Below are positions 32,499 through 40,556 of a stretch of DNA of 64,000 bases, one piece after another. Made by a program: the position numbers and the translations under genes. The notes below the pieces were generated by a model. It was not told the origin of the DNA, ran no database searches, and worked only from the letters and a program-made list of their open reading frames with translations. The stretch is from Thermoplasmata archaeon (GTDB lineage Archaea > Thermoplasmatota > Thermoplasmata > Lutacidiplasmatales > UBA184), in the NCBI GenBank assembly GCA_021819135.1, contig JAKASE010000005.1:1-64000 (forward strand), in the 5' to 3' direction. Each line of letters opens with the position of its first letter. Position 1 is the first letter of the stretch.

Positions 32499-32936
32499 GT
32501 GACGCCTGAGGAGCCGGCTCCCTCCGAACAGATGGCGGTCGTCCTCACGGAGAACGCCGACGACAAGCTCCTCCCGTTCGCCACGCTCGTGAGCGGGGCG
32601 GTCGCGATGGGTCTCCAGGTCGATGTCTTCGTGAGCTATTGGGGTCTCGTGGCGTTCCGCAAGGACGGGGCGACGACACCGGCGAGCGTGAGTCCGGGAC
32701 ATGGCGCGGAAGGCGCCCGTCTCGAGGCGGCGCTCCGCAAGCCCAAGGCGCCGTCCTGGCGGACGATCCTCGAGATGGCGAAGTCGCTCGGCGAGCTCCA
32801 TATCTGGGCCTGCTCCCAGTCGATGGACGTGCTGGGCCTGAAGAAGGAGGACCTGGACCCGATGGTCGATGGCGTGACCGGGGTCGGAACGTTCGTCGAC
32901 CGGACCCGCACGGCGAACGTGAGCTATTTCATATGA
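32499..32936 (+). CDS. DsrE2/DsrE3-like sulfurtransferase, second of two
   Basis: A 145-residue relative of the upstream protein, with VDVFVSYWGLVAFRKDG and the conserved cysteine in IWACSQSMDVLGL. It starts with GTG and its stop overlaps the second tusA (ATGA). The two divergent DsrE2-type copies next to two tusA copies resemble the DsrE3A-DsrE2B-TusA set known from sHdr-containing Sulfolobales; which is which needs alignment. Confidence 0.78.
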   Translation: MTPEEPAPSEQMAVVLTENADDKLLPFATLVSGAVAMGLQVDVFVSYWGLVAFRKDGATTPASVSPGHGAEGARLEAALRKPKAPSWRTILEMAKSLGELHIWACSQSMDVLGLKKEDLDPMVDGVTGVGTFVDRTRTANVSYFI

Positions 32937-33196
32937 GCGCGGCCGAGGGAACCGAGAAGGGCGGGGCGGCCCCGCGCATGATCGTCGACGCTCGGGGGAG
33001 CTGGTGTCCCGGCCCCCTCATGGAGCTCGTGCGGGTGATCAAGGAGGAGCCGGTCGGCACCGAGTTCGAGCTCCTCTCGAGCGACGAGGGCTCGCGGAAG
33101 GACGTGCCGAGCTGGCTGCAGAAGGCGGGCCATGCCCTGCTCGAGGTCCAGAACGAGTCCGGCTACGACCGGTACGTGATCCGGAAGACGCACTAG
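32933..33196 (+). CDS. tusA: TusA sulfur carrier, copy 2
   Basis: An 87-residue TusA with the motif ARGSWCPGPLMELVR. It overlaps the preceding DsrE-like gene by four bases, so the pair is likely made in equal amounts. It differs from copy 1 in having a 15-residue N-terminal extension. Role as persulfide carrier follows from the family. Confidence 0.86.
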   Translation: MSAAEGTEKGGAAPRMIVDARGSWCPGPLMELVRVIKEEPVGTEFELLSSDEGSRKDVPSWLQKAGHALLEVQNESGYDRYVIRKTH

Positions 33197-33246
33197 AGAC
33201 CCAGGGATACGCAACGCATCGAAACGAAGGAACGGAGGAAACCGCG

Positions 33247-34392
33247 GTGAAGCGAGTGGTGGTGCTGGGAGGAGGGATCGGCGGAACGACGGTGGCGAAC
33301 CGGATTCGCAAGGCGCTCGAGGGCGAGGTCGCGAGCGGGCAGGTCCAGGTCCAGCTCGTGGATCGGGAGGGGGTCCACGCCTACCAGCCGGGCTACCTCA
33401 TGGTCGTCTTCGAGAAGATGCGCCCGGAGGAGACCCGCCGGGACGAGAGCTTGCTCCTCCACAAGTCGATCCAGCTCGTCAAGGGCGAGGTCGAGAAGGT
33501 CGACGGGGCCGCCAACAAGATCGTGCTCAAGGGCGGCAAGGACCTTCCCTACGACATCCTGGTCATCGCGAGCGGTTCGGTGATCCACCCGGAGCTCACG
33601 CCCGGGTTCGTCGAGGGGGCGCACAGCTTCTACGACCTCGAGAACGCGCAGAAGCTCCGGGGCGCCCTGCACGGATTCACCGGCGGCAAGATCGTGATCT
33701 CGGTCGCCGGGATGCCCTACAAGTGCCCGGTCGCCCCGCTCGAGGTGACGTTCATGCTCGACGACTACCTCCGCAACCGCGGGATCCGCGACAAGTGCGA
33801 GATCCACTACACCTACCCGATCCCGAAGGTCTTCGGGATCGACACGGTCGCCCAGCCGATGCAGCGCCTGATGGGGGAGCGCGGGATCACCGTGCACATC
33901 CCGTTCAACGTCGACAAGATCGACCCGGCGGCGAAGAGCATGAAGTCGGTCGAGGGGGACACCCTCCCCTACGACCTCCTGATCGCGATCCCGCCCCACC
34001 GCGGCGCCGACTTCGTGGGCGCCTCGGGGCTCGGCGACAAGGGGAACTGGATCCCGACCGACCGCTACAGCCTGAAGGCGGACGGCCGCGAGAACATCTT
34101 CGTGCTCGGGGACGCCACCAACATCCCGATCTCGAAGGCGGGAAGCACGGCGGACTACGAGGCCGAGGTCGTGACGCAGAACGTCGCGTCGATGGTCCGG
34201 GGAGAGGCCCCCACCGCGCGGTACGAGGGCCGCGTCTACTGCTGGATCATGACCGGGCTCGCGCAGGCGACGTACATCAAGTTCGACTATCTCCATCCGC
34301 CGCACCCACCGACCCCGTCGTTCGCGCACTACTGGAACAAGGTGATCTACAACCGCACCTACTGGGACCTCACGGCGCGGGCGCTGTTCTGA
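33247..34392 (+). CDS. SQR-like FAD/NAD(P) oxidoreductase
   Basis: A 381-residue flavoprotein of the sulfide:quinone oxidoreductase superfamily. It starts VVVLGGGIGGTTVANRI and has GYLMVVFEKM and the FAD contact IFVLGDATNIPISKAGST. A cysteine in YKCPVAPLEV sits where SQR-type enzymes have a redox cysteine; a second clear one is in YCWIM. The final 20 residues, rich in aromatic and basic residues, could touch the membrane. The GTG 33247 start follows a GGAGG. Sulfide oxidation is plausible but the number of catalytic cysteines is not decisive. Confidence 0.78.
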   Translation: MKRVVVLGGGIGGTTVANRIRKALEGEVASGQVQVQLVDREGVHAYQPGYLMVVFEKMRPEETRRDESLLLHKSIQLVKGEVEKVDGAANKIVLKGGKDLPYDILVIASGSVIHPELTPGFVEGAHSFYDLENAQKLRGALHGFTGGKIVISVAGMPYKCPVAPLEVTFMLDDYLRNRGIRDKCEIHYTYPIPKVFGIDTVAQPMQRLMGERGITVHIPFNVDKIDPAAKSMKSVEGDTLPYDLLIAIPPHRGADFVGASGLGDKGNWIPTDRYSLKADGRENIFVLGDATNIPISKAGSTADYEAEVVTQNVASMVRGEAPTARYEGRVYCWIMTGLAQATYIKFDYLHPPHPPTPSFAHYWNKVIYNRTYWDLTARALF

Positions 34393-34403
34393 AGGAGGCG
34401 ACG

Positions 34404-35102
34404 ATGGCCAGCACTCCCGCCCCATCCGCCACGCCCCCCACGGCTCCGGGGGGACCGACTTCGCCCGACTCCACTCAGGCCCTGGTCGCGTTCGGCGAGC
34501 GTCTCGCCCGCTGGCAGGCCGACGGGACCCTCGACCGCGCGTTCTCGCTCTTCGAGGGCGCCGTCGGGATCAGCGACGCCATCACCGACCGGATGCTGAG
34601 CTCGGCCGGCTCGACCCTCGTGGGCGCGCTCTCGCTCCTCGACTGGGTCGCGCAGGACGAGAAACGCCGGGACGCGCTGCTGTTCCTGATCGATCGGGTC
34701 GCCGAATGGAAGGAGACCGGCGCGCTCGACACGCTCGTCACCCTCGCCGAGGGCCTGGTCGGCGTCGCCCAGGCGACCACCGACCACATGGTCGCCCATG
34801 CCGGCGGCTCGGCGGTCGGGTGGGTCCAGTTCATCGAGTCGCTGCCCCCGAAGGAGCAGATGGAGCCGCTCGTCCAGGCGGCCGTCAAGGCGGCGCCGAC
34901 GCTCGCGCTCCTCTCGGACTCCACGACGGTCCTCGCCGACCCCCGGGCCCGCGAGGAAGCGGTCCGCGCGGTCCCCGACGTCTCGGGGGTCTTCGCGATC
35001 GGGCGCGCCCTCCGCGACCCCGAGACGCAGCGCGGGCTGAAGGTGCTCCTCGTGCTCCTGAAGCAGCTCGGTCGGTCCACCGCCGGGACCGCGCCCCGCT
35101 AG
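34404..35102 (+). CDS. DUF1641-type protein
   Basis: A 232-residue protein with two related helical halves (ALVAFGERLARWQADGTLDR and LIDRVAEWKETGALDTLVTL). The pattern fits DUF1641, small helical proteins often paired with FAD/NAD oxidoreductases and sHdr genes. It starts 11 bases after the SQR-like gene with a GGAGG site. Function is unknown; a partner or assembly factor for that flavoprotein is suggested by the pairing. Confidence 0.72.
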   Translation: MASTPAPSATPPTAPGGPTSPDSTQALVAFGERLARWQADGTLDRAFSLFEGAVGISDAITDRMLSSAGSTLVGALSLLDWVAQDEKRRDALLFLIDRVAEWKETGALDTLVTLAEGLVGVAQATTDHMVAHAGGSAVGWVQFIESLPPKEQMEPLVQAAVKAAPTLALLSDSTTVLADPRAREEAVRAVPDVSGVFAIGRALRDPETQRGLKVLLVLLKQLGRSTAGTAPR

Positions 35103-35123
35103 GCCGACCGGGGTCCCCGGCGC

Positions 35124-36248
35124 CTAGCTCGACGCCGGGACGAGGGCCGCCGCCGCGAGGATCGTCTCGACGAGGTCGTCAGGCGTCGCTCCCACGAGCG
35201 TGACGCCGCAGCCCCGGTACCAGTCCCAGACGGTCCGCCCGATGTCGACCCGCACCAGCGGGACGCCGGCGAGCGCCGACTCGAGCTGCTCGAGGCAGCC
35301 CTCGAACGGCTGGGTGAAGAAGTCCCCCGAGACCTGCAGCTCGAGGAGCCGCCCGTGCCGGTGGAGGAGCGTGACGCGCACGAGCTTGCCCGCCTTGCGG
35401 TCCGCCCGCGCGACCACCGTGTCGTTCGCGATCTTCACCGCCCGGCCGTCCTCGGCGGACGTGCCGATCGCGGGGTGCGCCCGGTCCCGGCGGAAGGTCC
35501 ACGCGTCGTCCGACCGGGTCCGGACGAGACGGTCGAGCGCGGCCGACTCCTCCTCCGTGAGCGGCCCGGGCTCGAGCGGCACCCCGAGGGCCCGCGCGTA
35601 CTCCTCCCGGAGGATCGCCACGACCCGGTCGCGGTCCGGGAACGCGCCGGTGACCGCCTTGACACTCGTGAGCCAGTCCGACATCCCGGTCGCGAGCTTC
35701 CCCCGGAACTTCTCGTCCGGCACGTTGAGCACGCGGCTCATCGCCGCGATATCGAGATCGAGCAGGATGTCCCCGGCGAGGACCCAGCTCTCCTCGAGCG
35801 TGGTCGCCCCGTTCGCGCTGACCTTGCGCCCGCCGGCCGCGAGGTCGTTCACCCCGGACGGCTCCGCGGTGACGCCGAGCCGGGCGAGGGCGGCCCGCAC
35901 GGGCGCAAGGTAGTGCGCGTAGAACCCGGCGACCGTTCCCTCGGTGCCCGGAGCGCCGTGGGGGACGACCACCATGTAGTCCTGCTCCCACGGGCCGTCC
36001 AGGATCGCCCCGCCCCCCACCACCCGCCGGACCACGGGGATCCCGCTCGTGCGGCAGTAGTCGAGGTCGACCTCCCGCTCCGCTTCCTGGTGGAACCCGA
36101 CGTTCGCGAACGGGGCCTTCGGGTACAGGGCGAGGACCGTCGGCGGGGACCGTCCGGCCCCCACCGGGCCCGCGAGCGCGACGAACGTGTTGACCATCGT
36201 CGCGCCGTCGACCGCCCCGAGGTCGAGCCAGCGCCACGCGTCGGGCAT
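35124..36248 (-). CDS. Lipoate-protein ligase of the sHdr system
   Basis: A 374-residue LplA-type ligase. The lipoate/ATP-binding signature is RRVVGGGAILDGPWEQDYM, and AGGRKVSANG matches the GRKxSG motif. The C-terminal 110 residues look like the accessory domain that in some archaea is a separate LplB. It should attach lipoate to the LbpA protein encoded two genes upstream. ATG 36248 is chosen because GGAGGGG stands before it; a GTG at 36263 lacks such a site. It is the last gene of the sHdr operon. Confidence 0.82.
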   Translation of the reverse strand: MPDAWRWLDLGAVDGATMVNTFVALAGPVGAGRSPPTVLALYPKAPFANVGFHQEAEREVDLDYCRTSGIPVVRRVVGGGAILDGPWEQDYMVVVPHGAPGTEGTVAGFYAHYLAPVRAALARLGVTAEPSGVNDLAAGGRKVSANGATTLEESWVLAGDILLDLDIAAMSRVLNVPDEKFRGKLATGMSDWLTSVKAVTGAFPDRDRVVAILREEYARALGVPLEPGPLTEEESAALDRLVRTRSDDAWTFRRDRAHPAIGTSAEDGRAVKIANDTVVARADRKAGKLVRVTLLHRHGRLLELQVSGDFFTQPFEGCLEQLESALAGVPLVRVDIGRTVWDWYRGCGVTLVGATPDDLVETILAAAALVPASS

Positions 36249-36268
36249 CGCGCCCCTCCGCACCGGGC

Positions 36269-36676
36269 CTAGAACGAGACGACCGAGTCCGCCTCGAGGG
36301 CGAGGTCGGCCATCGTCGCGGACCCGACCAGCTTCACGCCGTCGATCAGGTCACCGGGCGCGATCTCGCAGAGGTCGCGGCAGCTCTCGGCGCAGGCGAG
36401 GAACTTGACGCCGTTCTCGAGCGCCATGTCGAGGAACATCTTGAGGTTCCCGCCCTTCTTGAGGGGGACCTTCTCGGCCGCCCCCTTTCGCAGCAGCTCG
36501 GGGGCGTGCATCAGGAAGTACATCGTCGTGTCGATCTCCATCGCGGCCATCAGGGCGGCGGTGTAGAACGGCGCGTAGGTCTTGTCCGGGTCCTCCGGCC
36601 CGGTCGTCATGATCATCAGGATCTTCTTGCCCGCGTTGTCGGGCGGGCTCGCCTCGGGGGTCGTCGCGTCGCTCAC
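36269..36676 (-). CDS. DsrE-family protein in the sHdr operon
   Basis: A 135-residue DsrE-like protein with ILMIMTTGPEDPDK, FYTAALMAAMEIDTTMYFLM and two cysteines in FLACAESCRDLCEI. It lies between lbpA and the lipoate ligase, 13 bases after lbpA. The position suggests it delivers sulfur to, or takes it from, the sHdr-LbpA machinery. The cluster CxxxCxxxC (ACAESCRDLC) is more cysteine-rich than in the other DsrE copies of the window. Confidence 0.75.
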   Translation of the reverse strand: MSDATTPEASPPDNAGKKILMIMTTGPEDPDKTYAPFYTAALMAAMEIDTTMYFLMHAPELLRKGAAEKVPLKKGGNLKMFLDMALENGVKFLACAESCRDLCEIAPGDLIDGVKLVGSATMADLALEADSVVSF

Positions 36677-36689
36677 GGCCCGTCACCCC

Positions 36690-37139
36690 TCAGGTCTGGC
36701 ATCGCAGGCACCGGATATTGTCCTTCTCGAGGATCTCCTTGAACCGGGCGAGCGCCGACTCCCCCGAGAGGAGCGTCGCGAGCTCGGCCGGGGCGGCCGG
36801 GGTCATCCGGACGATCCAGCCCTTGCCGTACGGGTCCGTGTTGAGGAGGGAGGGGTCCTTCTCGACCTCGGGGTTCGACTCGGTCACGGTCCCCGCCACC
36901 GGGGCCATGACCGGACCGGCCCACTTGCCGCTCTCGACCGTCGCGATCGGCTTGCCGCGCTCCCGGACCGTGCCGGCCGCCTTCACGCGGATATGCAGGA
37001 CCTTGCCCGCCCGCGTCTGCGCCGGGTCGGTGAGGCCGATCCGGATCTGGTCGCCCTCCACCTTGACCCACGTCATCTGGGTGCGTTCGACGAAATACGA
37101 CCGATCCTCGGGGAACTCGCATCCGTTCAATATCGCCAT
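36690..37139 (-). CDS. lbpA: Lipoate-binding protein (LbpA/GcvH-like) of sHdr
   Basis: A 149-residue GcvH-like protein. The lipoyl-lysine hairpin reads VATVESGKW-type: ATVESGKWAGPVMAPVAGTV with Lys72 as the attachment site. In sHdr systems LbpA carries sulfur intermediates on lipoate. Near its C-terminus are two extra cysteines (CLRC, residues 144-147), which GcvH proteins normally lack. It directly follows shdrB2, the standard place of lbpA. Assignment to LbpA rather than glycine-cleavage H protein rests on context, since no gcvT or gcvP is seen. Confidence 0.85.
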   Translation of the reverse strand: MAILNGCEFPEDRSYFVERTQMTWVKVEGDQIRIGLTDPAQTRAGKVLHIRVKAAGTVRERGKPIATVESGKWAGPVMAPVAGTVTESNPEVEKDPSLLNTDPYGKGWIVRMTPAAPAELATLLSGESALARFKEILEKDNIRCLRCQT

Positions 37140-37147
37140 GGACCGCC

Positions 37148-38086
37148 TCAGGAGTACCCTCGCGACCTCAGGAACAGGTCCGGTCGGGAAAAGTTGTCGG
37201 AGAGCCGGGCCTCGCGGAGCGAGGAGCCGAACGCGAGGCTCATCAGCTGGGTGAAGTAGGCGACGGGCCGGATCACGTCGTCGCCGTACTCGGCCCGGAT
37301 CCGGTCGAGGTGGTTCTCGATGTTGATCTGGCCGAGGGGACAGATCGTCGCGACGACGTCCGCGCCGGCGCGCTTCGCCTCGTGGAGGACCGAGGCGCTG
37401 AACGCGACGGAGACCTCGAGATCGCTGAGCGCGTGGCCCCCGCCGCAGCAGATCGTCTTCGCCGAGTAGTCGGTGACGACCTTCGCCCCGCAGGCGATGA
37501 GGAGCTCGTCGAGGAAGTGGGGATGCTCCGGGTCGTCCGTCCCGGGGGTCTTCCCCACGCCCGTGTAGCGCTTCGGGCGGGTGTAGAGGCACCCGTAGTA
37601 CGGGGCGACCGTGAGGCCCTCGAGCGGGCGCCGTACGGCCGCCCGGACCCGGTCGGGCCCGGCCCGCCGGTAGATGAACTCGAGGACGTGCTGGACCGAG
37701 GCGTTCCCGTCGTACTCGGGGGAACCGCCCCGGGCGAGCGTCGAATTGATCCGGCCCCGGGTCGCCTCGTCCTGAACGGCGTCATTCGCGCGCGTCAGCG
37801 AGTAGACGCACCCGCTGCAGGCGGCGACGACCTCGTTCCGCCCCATCGAGCGGGCGAGCGCGAGGTTCCGCGCCGGGAGCGCGACCGACACGTCCTGGCT
37901 CAGGTTCTTCACCTCGGTCGCGCCGCAGCAGTTGTAGTCGACGATCCGATCGAGAGAGAGCCCGAGGCTCTTTAGGACCTGGCGGCTCGAGATCTCGTAG
38001 GCCTTCCCGAGGCCGTCGAGCGAGCAGCCCGGGTAGTAGGCCGGCACCGGGTCGCTCGGACCCCGGGACGGGACCGCCCCGCTCAT
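37148..38086 (-). CDS. sHdrB2, CCG-domain subunit
   Basis: A 312-residue HdrB-like protein. The first CCG motif is intact: YPGCSLDGLGKAYE, YNCCGA and AACSGCVYSL. The second has YYGCLYTRPKRYTG and TICCGGGHAL but ends CPLG where HdrB has CPxC, so the last cysteine is glycine. These motifs bind noncubane Fe-S clusters at the disulfide-processing site. Its ATG overlaps the shdrC2 stop. Part of shdrC1B1AhypC2B2. Confidence 0.85.
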   Translation of the reverse strand: MSGAVPSRGPSDPVPAYYPGCSLDGLGKAYEISSRQVLKSLGLSLDRIVDYNCCGATEVKNLSQDVSVALPARNLALARSMGRNEVVAACSGCVYSLTRANDAVQDEATRGRINSTLARGGSPEYDGNASVQHVLEFIYRRAGPDRVRAAVRRPLEGLTVAPYYGCLYTRPKRYTGVGKTPGTDDPEHPHFLDELLIACGAKVVTDYSAKTICCGGGHALSDLEVSVAFSASVLHEAKRAGADVVATICPLGQINIENHLDRIRAEYGDDVIRPVAYFTQLMSLAFGSSLREARLSDNFSRPDLFLRSRGYS

Positions 38087-38808
38087 CGGGGCCCTCCCGC
38101 CGGGGGACCTCGGGACCTCGGGGCGTGGGCCCGGTCGTCCTCGGCGAGCTGCGCCTCGAGGACGGACCGCATCCGAGACCAGCCGCGCGTGCGGTGCGCG
38201 AGGGGCCCGGTGTGCAAACGTCCGCTCTTGAGGAGCGTCCAGGCCATCCGCAGCAGCTCGCGCGTGGGGGTCTTGCGGCCCTCGAGCCGCTCGTACTCGC
38301 GGAACAGCTCCGCCTCGTCGAGCACGCCCCGGCGCAGAAGGTTCTTGGTGTACGCTCGGTCGAACCGGTCCGCCGGGCTCTCCGGCGCGGCCCCGGTCGC
38401 CGTGAGGTAGCTCCCGATGCGGTGGACGACCTCCTCGACCTTGACGCCCTTGGGGCAGCGCTCGACGCACTTGTTGCAGGAGACGCACCGCCAGATCGTC
38501 GTGGCGTACTTCCGCAGCTCCTCCTCGTATCCGATCTGGGCGAGGTAGATGAAATACCGAGGATTGAAGTCGGTGAGGCCGTAGTCGGTGTGCATGCAGC
38601 AGCCGGCGGTGCAGGTGCCGCACTGCCAGCAGCGGGAGATCGTCTCCCCCTGCGGCTCGCCCTTCACCCAGTCGAGGATCCGCGCGTCGAGGTCGCTCGA
38701 GACCCGCGACTTGAGGAACGTGTTCCAGTCGCCCGAGACGTCGATCCCGTCGACCTCGAGCGTCTCGGTCCGCTCCACCTCGACCAGCGACTTCTCAACG
38801 ATCGGCAT
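38083..38808 (-). CDS. sHdrC2, iron-sulfur subunit
   Basis: A 241-residue HdrC-like protein with two 4Fe-4S motifs, CWQCGTCTAGCC and CVSCNKCVERCP. It passes electrons between HdrB2 and the flavin subunit. The region following is helical. The start MPIVEK overlaps the upstream unknown gene by 14 bases, and the stop overlaps shdrB2. The order is that of type-I sHdr operons. Confidence 0.85.
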   Translation of the reverse strand: MPIVEKSLVEVERTETLEVDGIDVSGDWNTFLKSRVSSDLDARILDWVKGEPQGETISRCWQCGTCTAGCCMHTDYGLTDFNPRYFIYLAQIGYEEELRKYATTIWRCVSCNKCVERCPKGVKVEEVVHRIGSYLTATGAAPESPADRFDRAYTKNLLRRGVLDEAELFREYERLEGRKTPTRELLRMAWTLLKSGRLHTGPLAHRTRGWSRMRSVLEAQLAEDDRAHAPRSRGPPAGGPR

Positions 38809-39511
38809 CGGATAGGCGCCTCCGGACACCGAGGACGATCGTGGCGAGGGGGAACGCTCCGGGAAGGAGCCGTTCGATCCCGCCCCCTTGAAAGCTGCGG
38901 TCGACCGCTTCCGCGAGCCGGCCCGCATAGGTGAGCGCGAGGAGGACATCGACCGCAGCGAACGTCGTGGAGGGGAACCCGAGCGCGTCGAGCTCGAGGC
39001 GGACCTCGGCGAGTCGCGCCTGGGTCCCGGCGTAGGTCTCGGGGGCCGCTCCGCCGAACTCACCGAGGATCCCGGTGCGGCGCCCCGGGTTCCAGACCCA
39101 TCGGGCGAGGTGCGCGAGCCGGTCCGGCGCCGCTCCGTGGAGGAGCTCGCTCGCGAGATCGAGCCGCGCCTCGAGCGGCCCGCCCCCGAGGCGTTCGGCG
39201 ACCCGGGGAAGGTCCTCCGGACCGAATCGGCCCGCTCGCGCGTCCCGCACGATCGTACGGACCGTCTCCGACCCCGTCGATCGCTCGATCTCCGGCCGGT
39301 ACGGCCGGGTCGAGACGACCCCGGCGAGGACCGACGAGAACGCCGCGGAAAAGCGGTCCTCCGGGACCGTCTCGAGCGCGGCCACGGCCCGGAACTTCTC
39401 GCCGACGGCGGACTCGAGCCGGTTCACGGTCTCGGCCCCGCAGGGGAGCACCCGCTCCCGGAACGCCCGGGCCACGAGCGACGGGTCGGCGCCGAGGCTC
39501 GACCCGGCCAT
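38795..39511 (-). CDS. sHdr 'hyp' protein
   Basis: A 238-residue, mostly helical protein without recognised motif, located exactly where sHdr operons have the conserved hypothetical gene between shdrA and shdrC2. One internal cysteine (LPCGAET) is near the N-terminus. The ATG at 39511 immediately follows GGGGAGG, and starts at 39532 or further up are possible. Identification rests on position and size; sequence similarity was not tested. Confidence 0.6.
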   Translation of the reverse strand: MAGSSLGADPSLVARAFRERVLPCGAETVNRLESAVGEKFRAVAALETVPEDRFSAAFSSVLAGVVSTRPYRPEIERSTGSETVRTIVRDARAGRFGPEDLPRVAERLGGGPLEARLDLASELLHGAAPDRLAHLARWVWNPGRRTGILGEFGGAAPETYAGTQARLAEVRLELDALGFPSTTFAAVDVLLALTYAGRLAEAVDRSFQGGGIERLLPGAFPLATIVLGVRRRLSDADR

Positions 39512-39518
39512 CCTCCCC

Positions 39519-40556
39519 TCAGTCCCGAGCATACTGGTAGGCCCGGAGCGCCGCTCCCATCCCCTCCGTGACCGCATCCGGTATCGCCTTCGGCCCGGTC
39601 GCGGCCCCGGCGAGGAAGAGCCCGGGGATCCCCGAATCGACCGGGTTGAGGTCCGACTCCCGGGGTGTGAGGAACCCCTCGGGTCCGACCGGGAGTCCGA
39701 AGAGGGAGGCGACGTCGCGGGTTCCGGCGCTCGGCTCCATGCCGCTCGCGAGGATGATCATGTCGAACGGCACCTCGGTCGGCCGGCTCAGGATCGTGTC
39801 CTCGCCGGTCGCGAGGAGGCGCGAGCCTCCCTCGGCGAGCGTCACCTGGCCGATGCGGCCCCGGATGAACTTCACGCCGTGGTCCTGCATCGACTTCCAG
39901 TAGAGGTCCTCCCAGAGGCCGTAGGTTCGGATGTCCATGTAGTAGACGTAGGCGTCGATCTCGGGGTGCTTCTGCCGGACCTCGACCGCCTGCTTGATGC
40001 TCACGACGCAGCCCATCCGGCAGCACCAGGGGTTCCCCACCTGGACATCGCGCGAGCCCACGCAGAGGATCCACGCGATCCGCTTCGGCGGCTGGCCGTC
40101 CGACGGGCGGACGATCCGGTCCTCGTGGAGCATCTTCTCGACCTCCTTGAAGTCGAGGACGTCCGGGTACCGGCCGTAGCCGTACTCGAACTTGCGACGG
40201 GAATCGAAGTGGTCGAAGCCGGTCGCGAGGATGACCGCGGAGACCTCCCGGGTCTCGACCGTGTCGGCGTTCTTGAGGCCGACCCGGTAGCCCTTCGCCG
40301 AGCGCTCGGCCGAGACGAGGGTCGTGCCGAGGCGACGCTCGATCGACGCGCTCCCTTCGACCCGACGGAGGAGCGGGCCCATCACGTCCTCGGCCGGGTG
40401 GAGATCCGGCGCGAGCAGGGAGTACTGCCAGCGGACCGGATTGCCTCCCAGGTAGCTCTCGCGCTCGACCAGAAGGGTCGGAGCGCCGATCGCCGCGAGC
40501 TCGCCGGCGGCGCTCAGGCCGGCCGGTCCGCCCCCCAGCACGAGGATCGGGTTCAC
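39519..40556 (-). CDS. sHdrA, FAD-containing subunit
   Basis: A 345-residue HdrA-like flavoprotein. It has GGGPAGLSAAGELAAIGAPT for FAD binding, the HdrA-type region ILCVGSRDVQVG...CCRMGC with three cysteines, and IPGLFLAGAATGPKAIPDAV near the end. It is much shorter than methanogen HdrA because the ferredoxin domains are absent, as in sHdr systems. It overlaps shdrB1 by four bases. Confidence 0.85.
   Translation of the reverse strand: MNPILVLGGGPAGLSAAGELAAIGAPTLLVERESYLGGNPVRWQYSLLAPDLHPAEDVMGPLLRRVEGSASIERRLGTTLVSAERSAKGYRVGLKNADTVETREVSAVILATGFDHFDSRRKFEYGYGRYPDVLDFKEVEKMLHEDRIVRPSDGQPPKRIAWILCVGSRDVQVGNPWCCRMGCVVSIKQAVEVRQKHPEIDAYVYYMDIRTYGLWEDLYWKSMQDHGVKFIRGRIGQVTLAEGGSRLLATGEDTILSRPTEVPFDMIILASGMEPSAGTRDVASLFGLPVGPEGFLTPRESDLNPVDSGIPGLFLAGAATGPKAIPDAVTEGMGAALRAYQYARD

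Noticed and set aside
36690-37139. Glycine-cleavage H protein
   Set aside because: No gcvT or gcvP nearby; position after shdrB2 and near a lipoate ligase favours LbpA.
38083-40556. QmoA/QmoB/QmoC interpretation of the Hdr genes
   Set aside because: The flavin subunit is only 345 residues, there is no membrane QmoC, and the C1-B1-A-hyp-C2-B2-lbpA order fits sHdr better.
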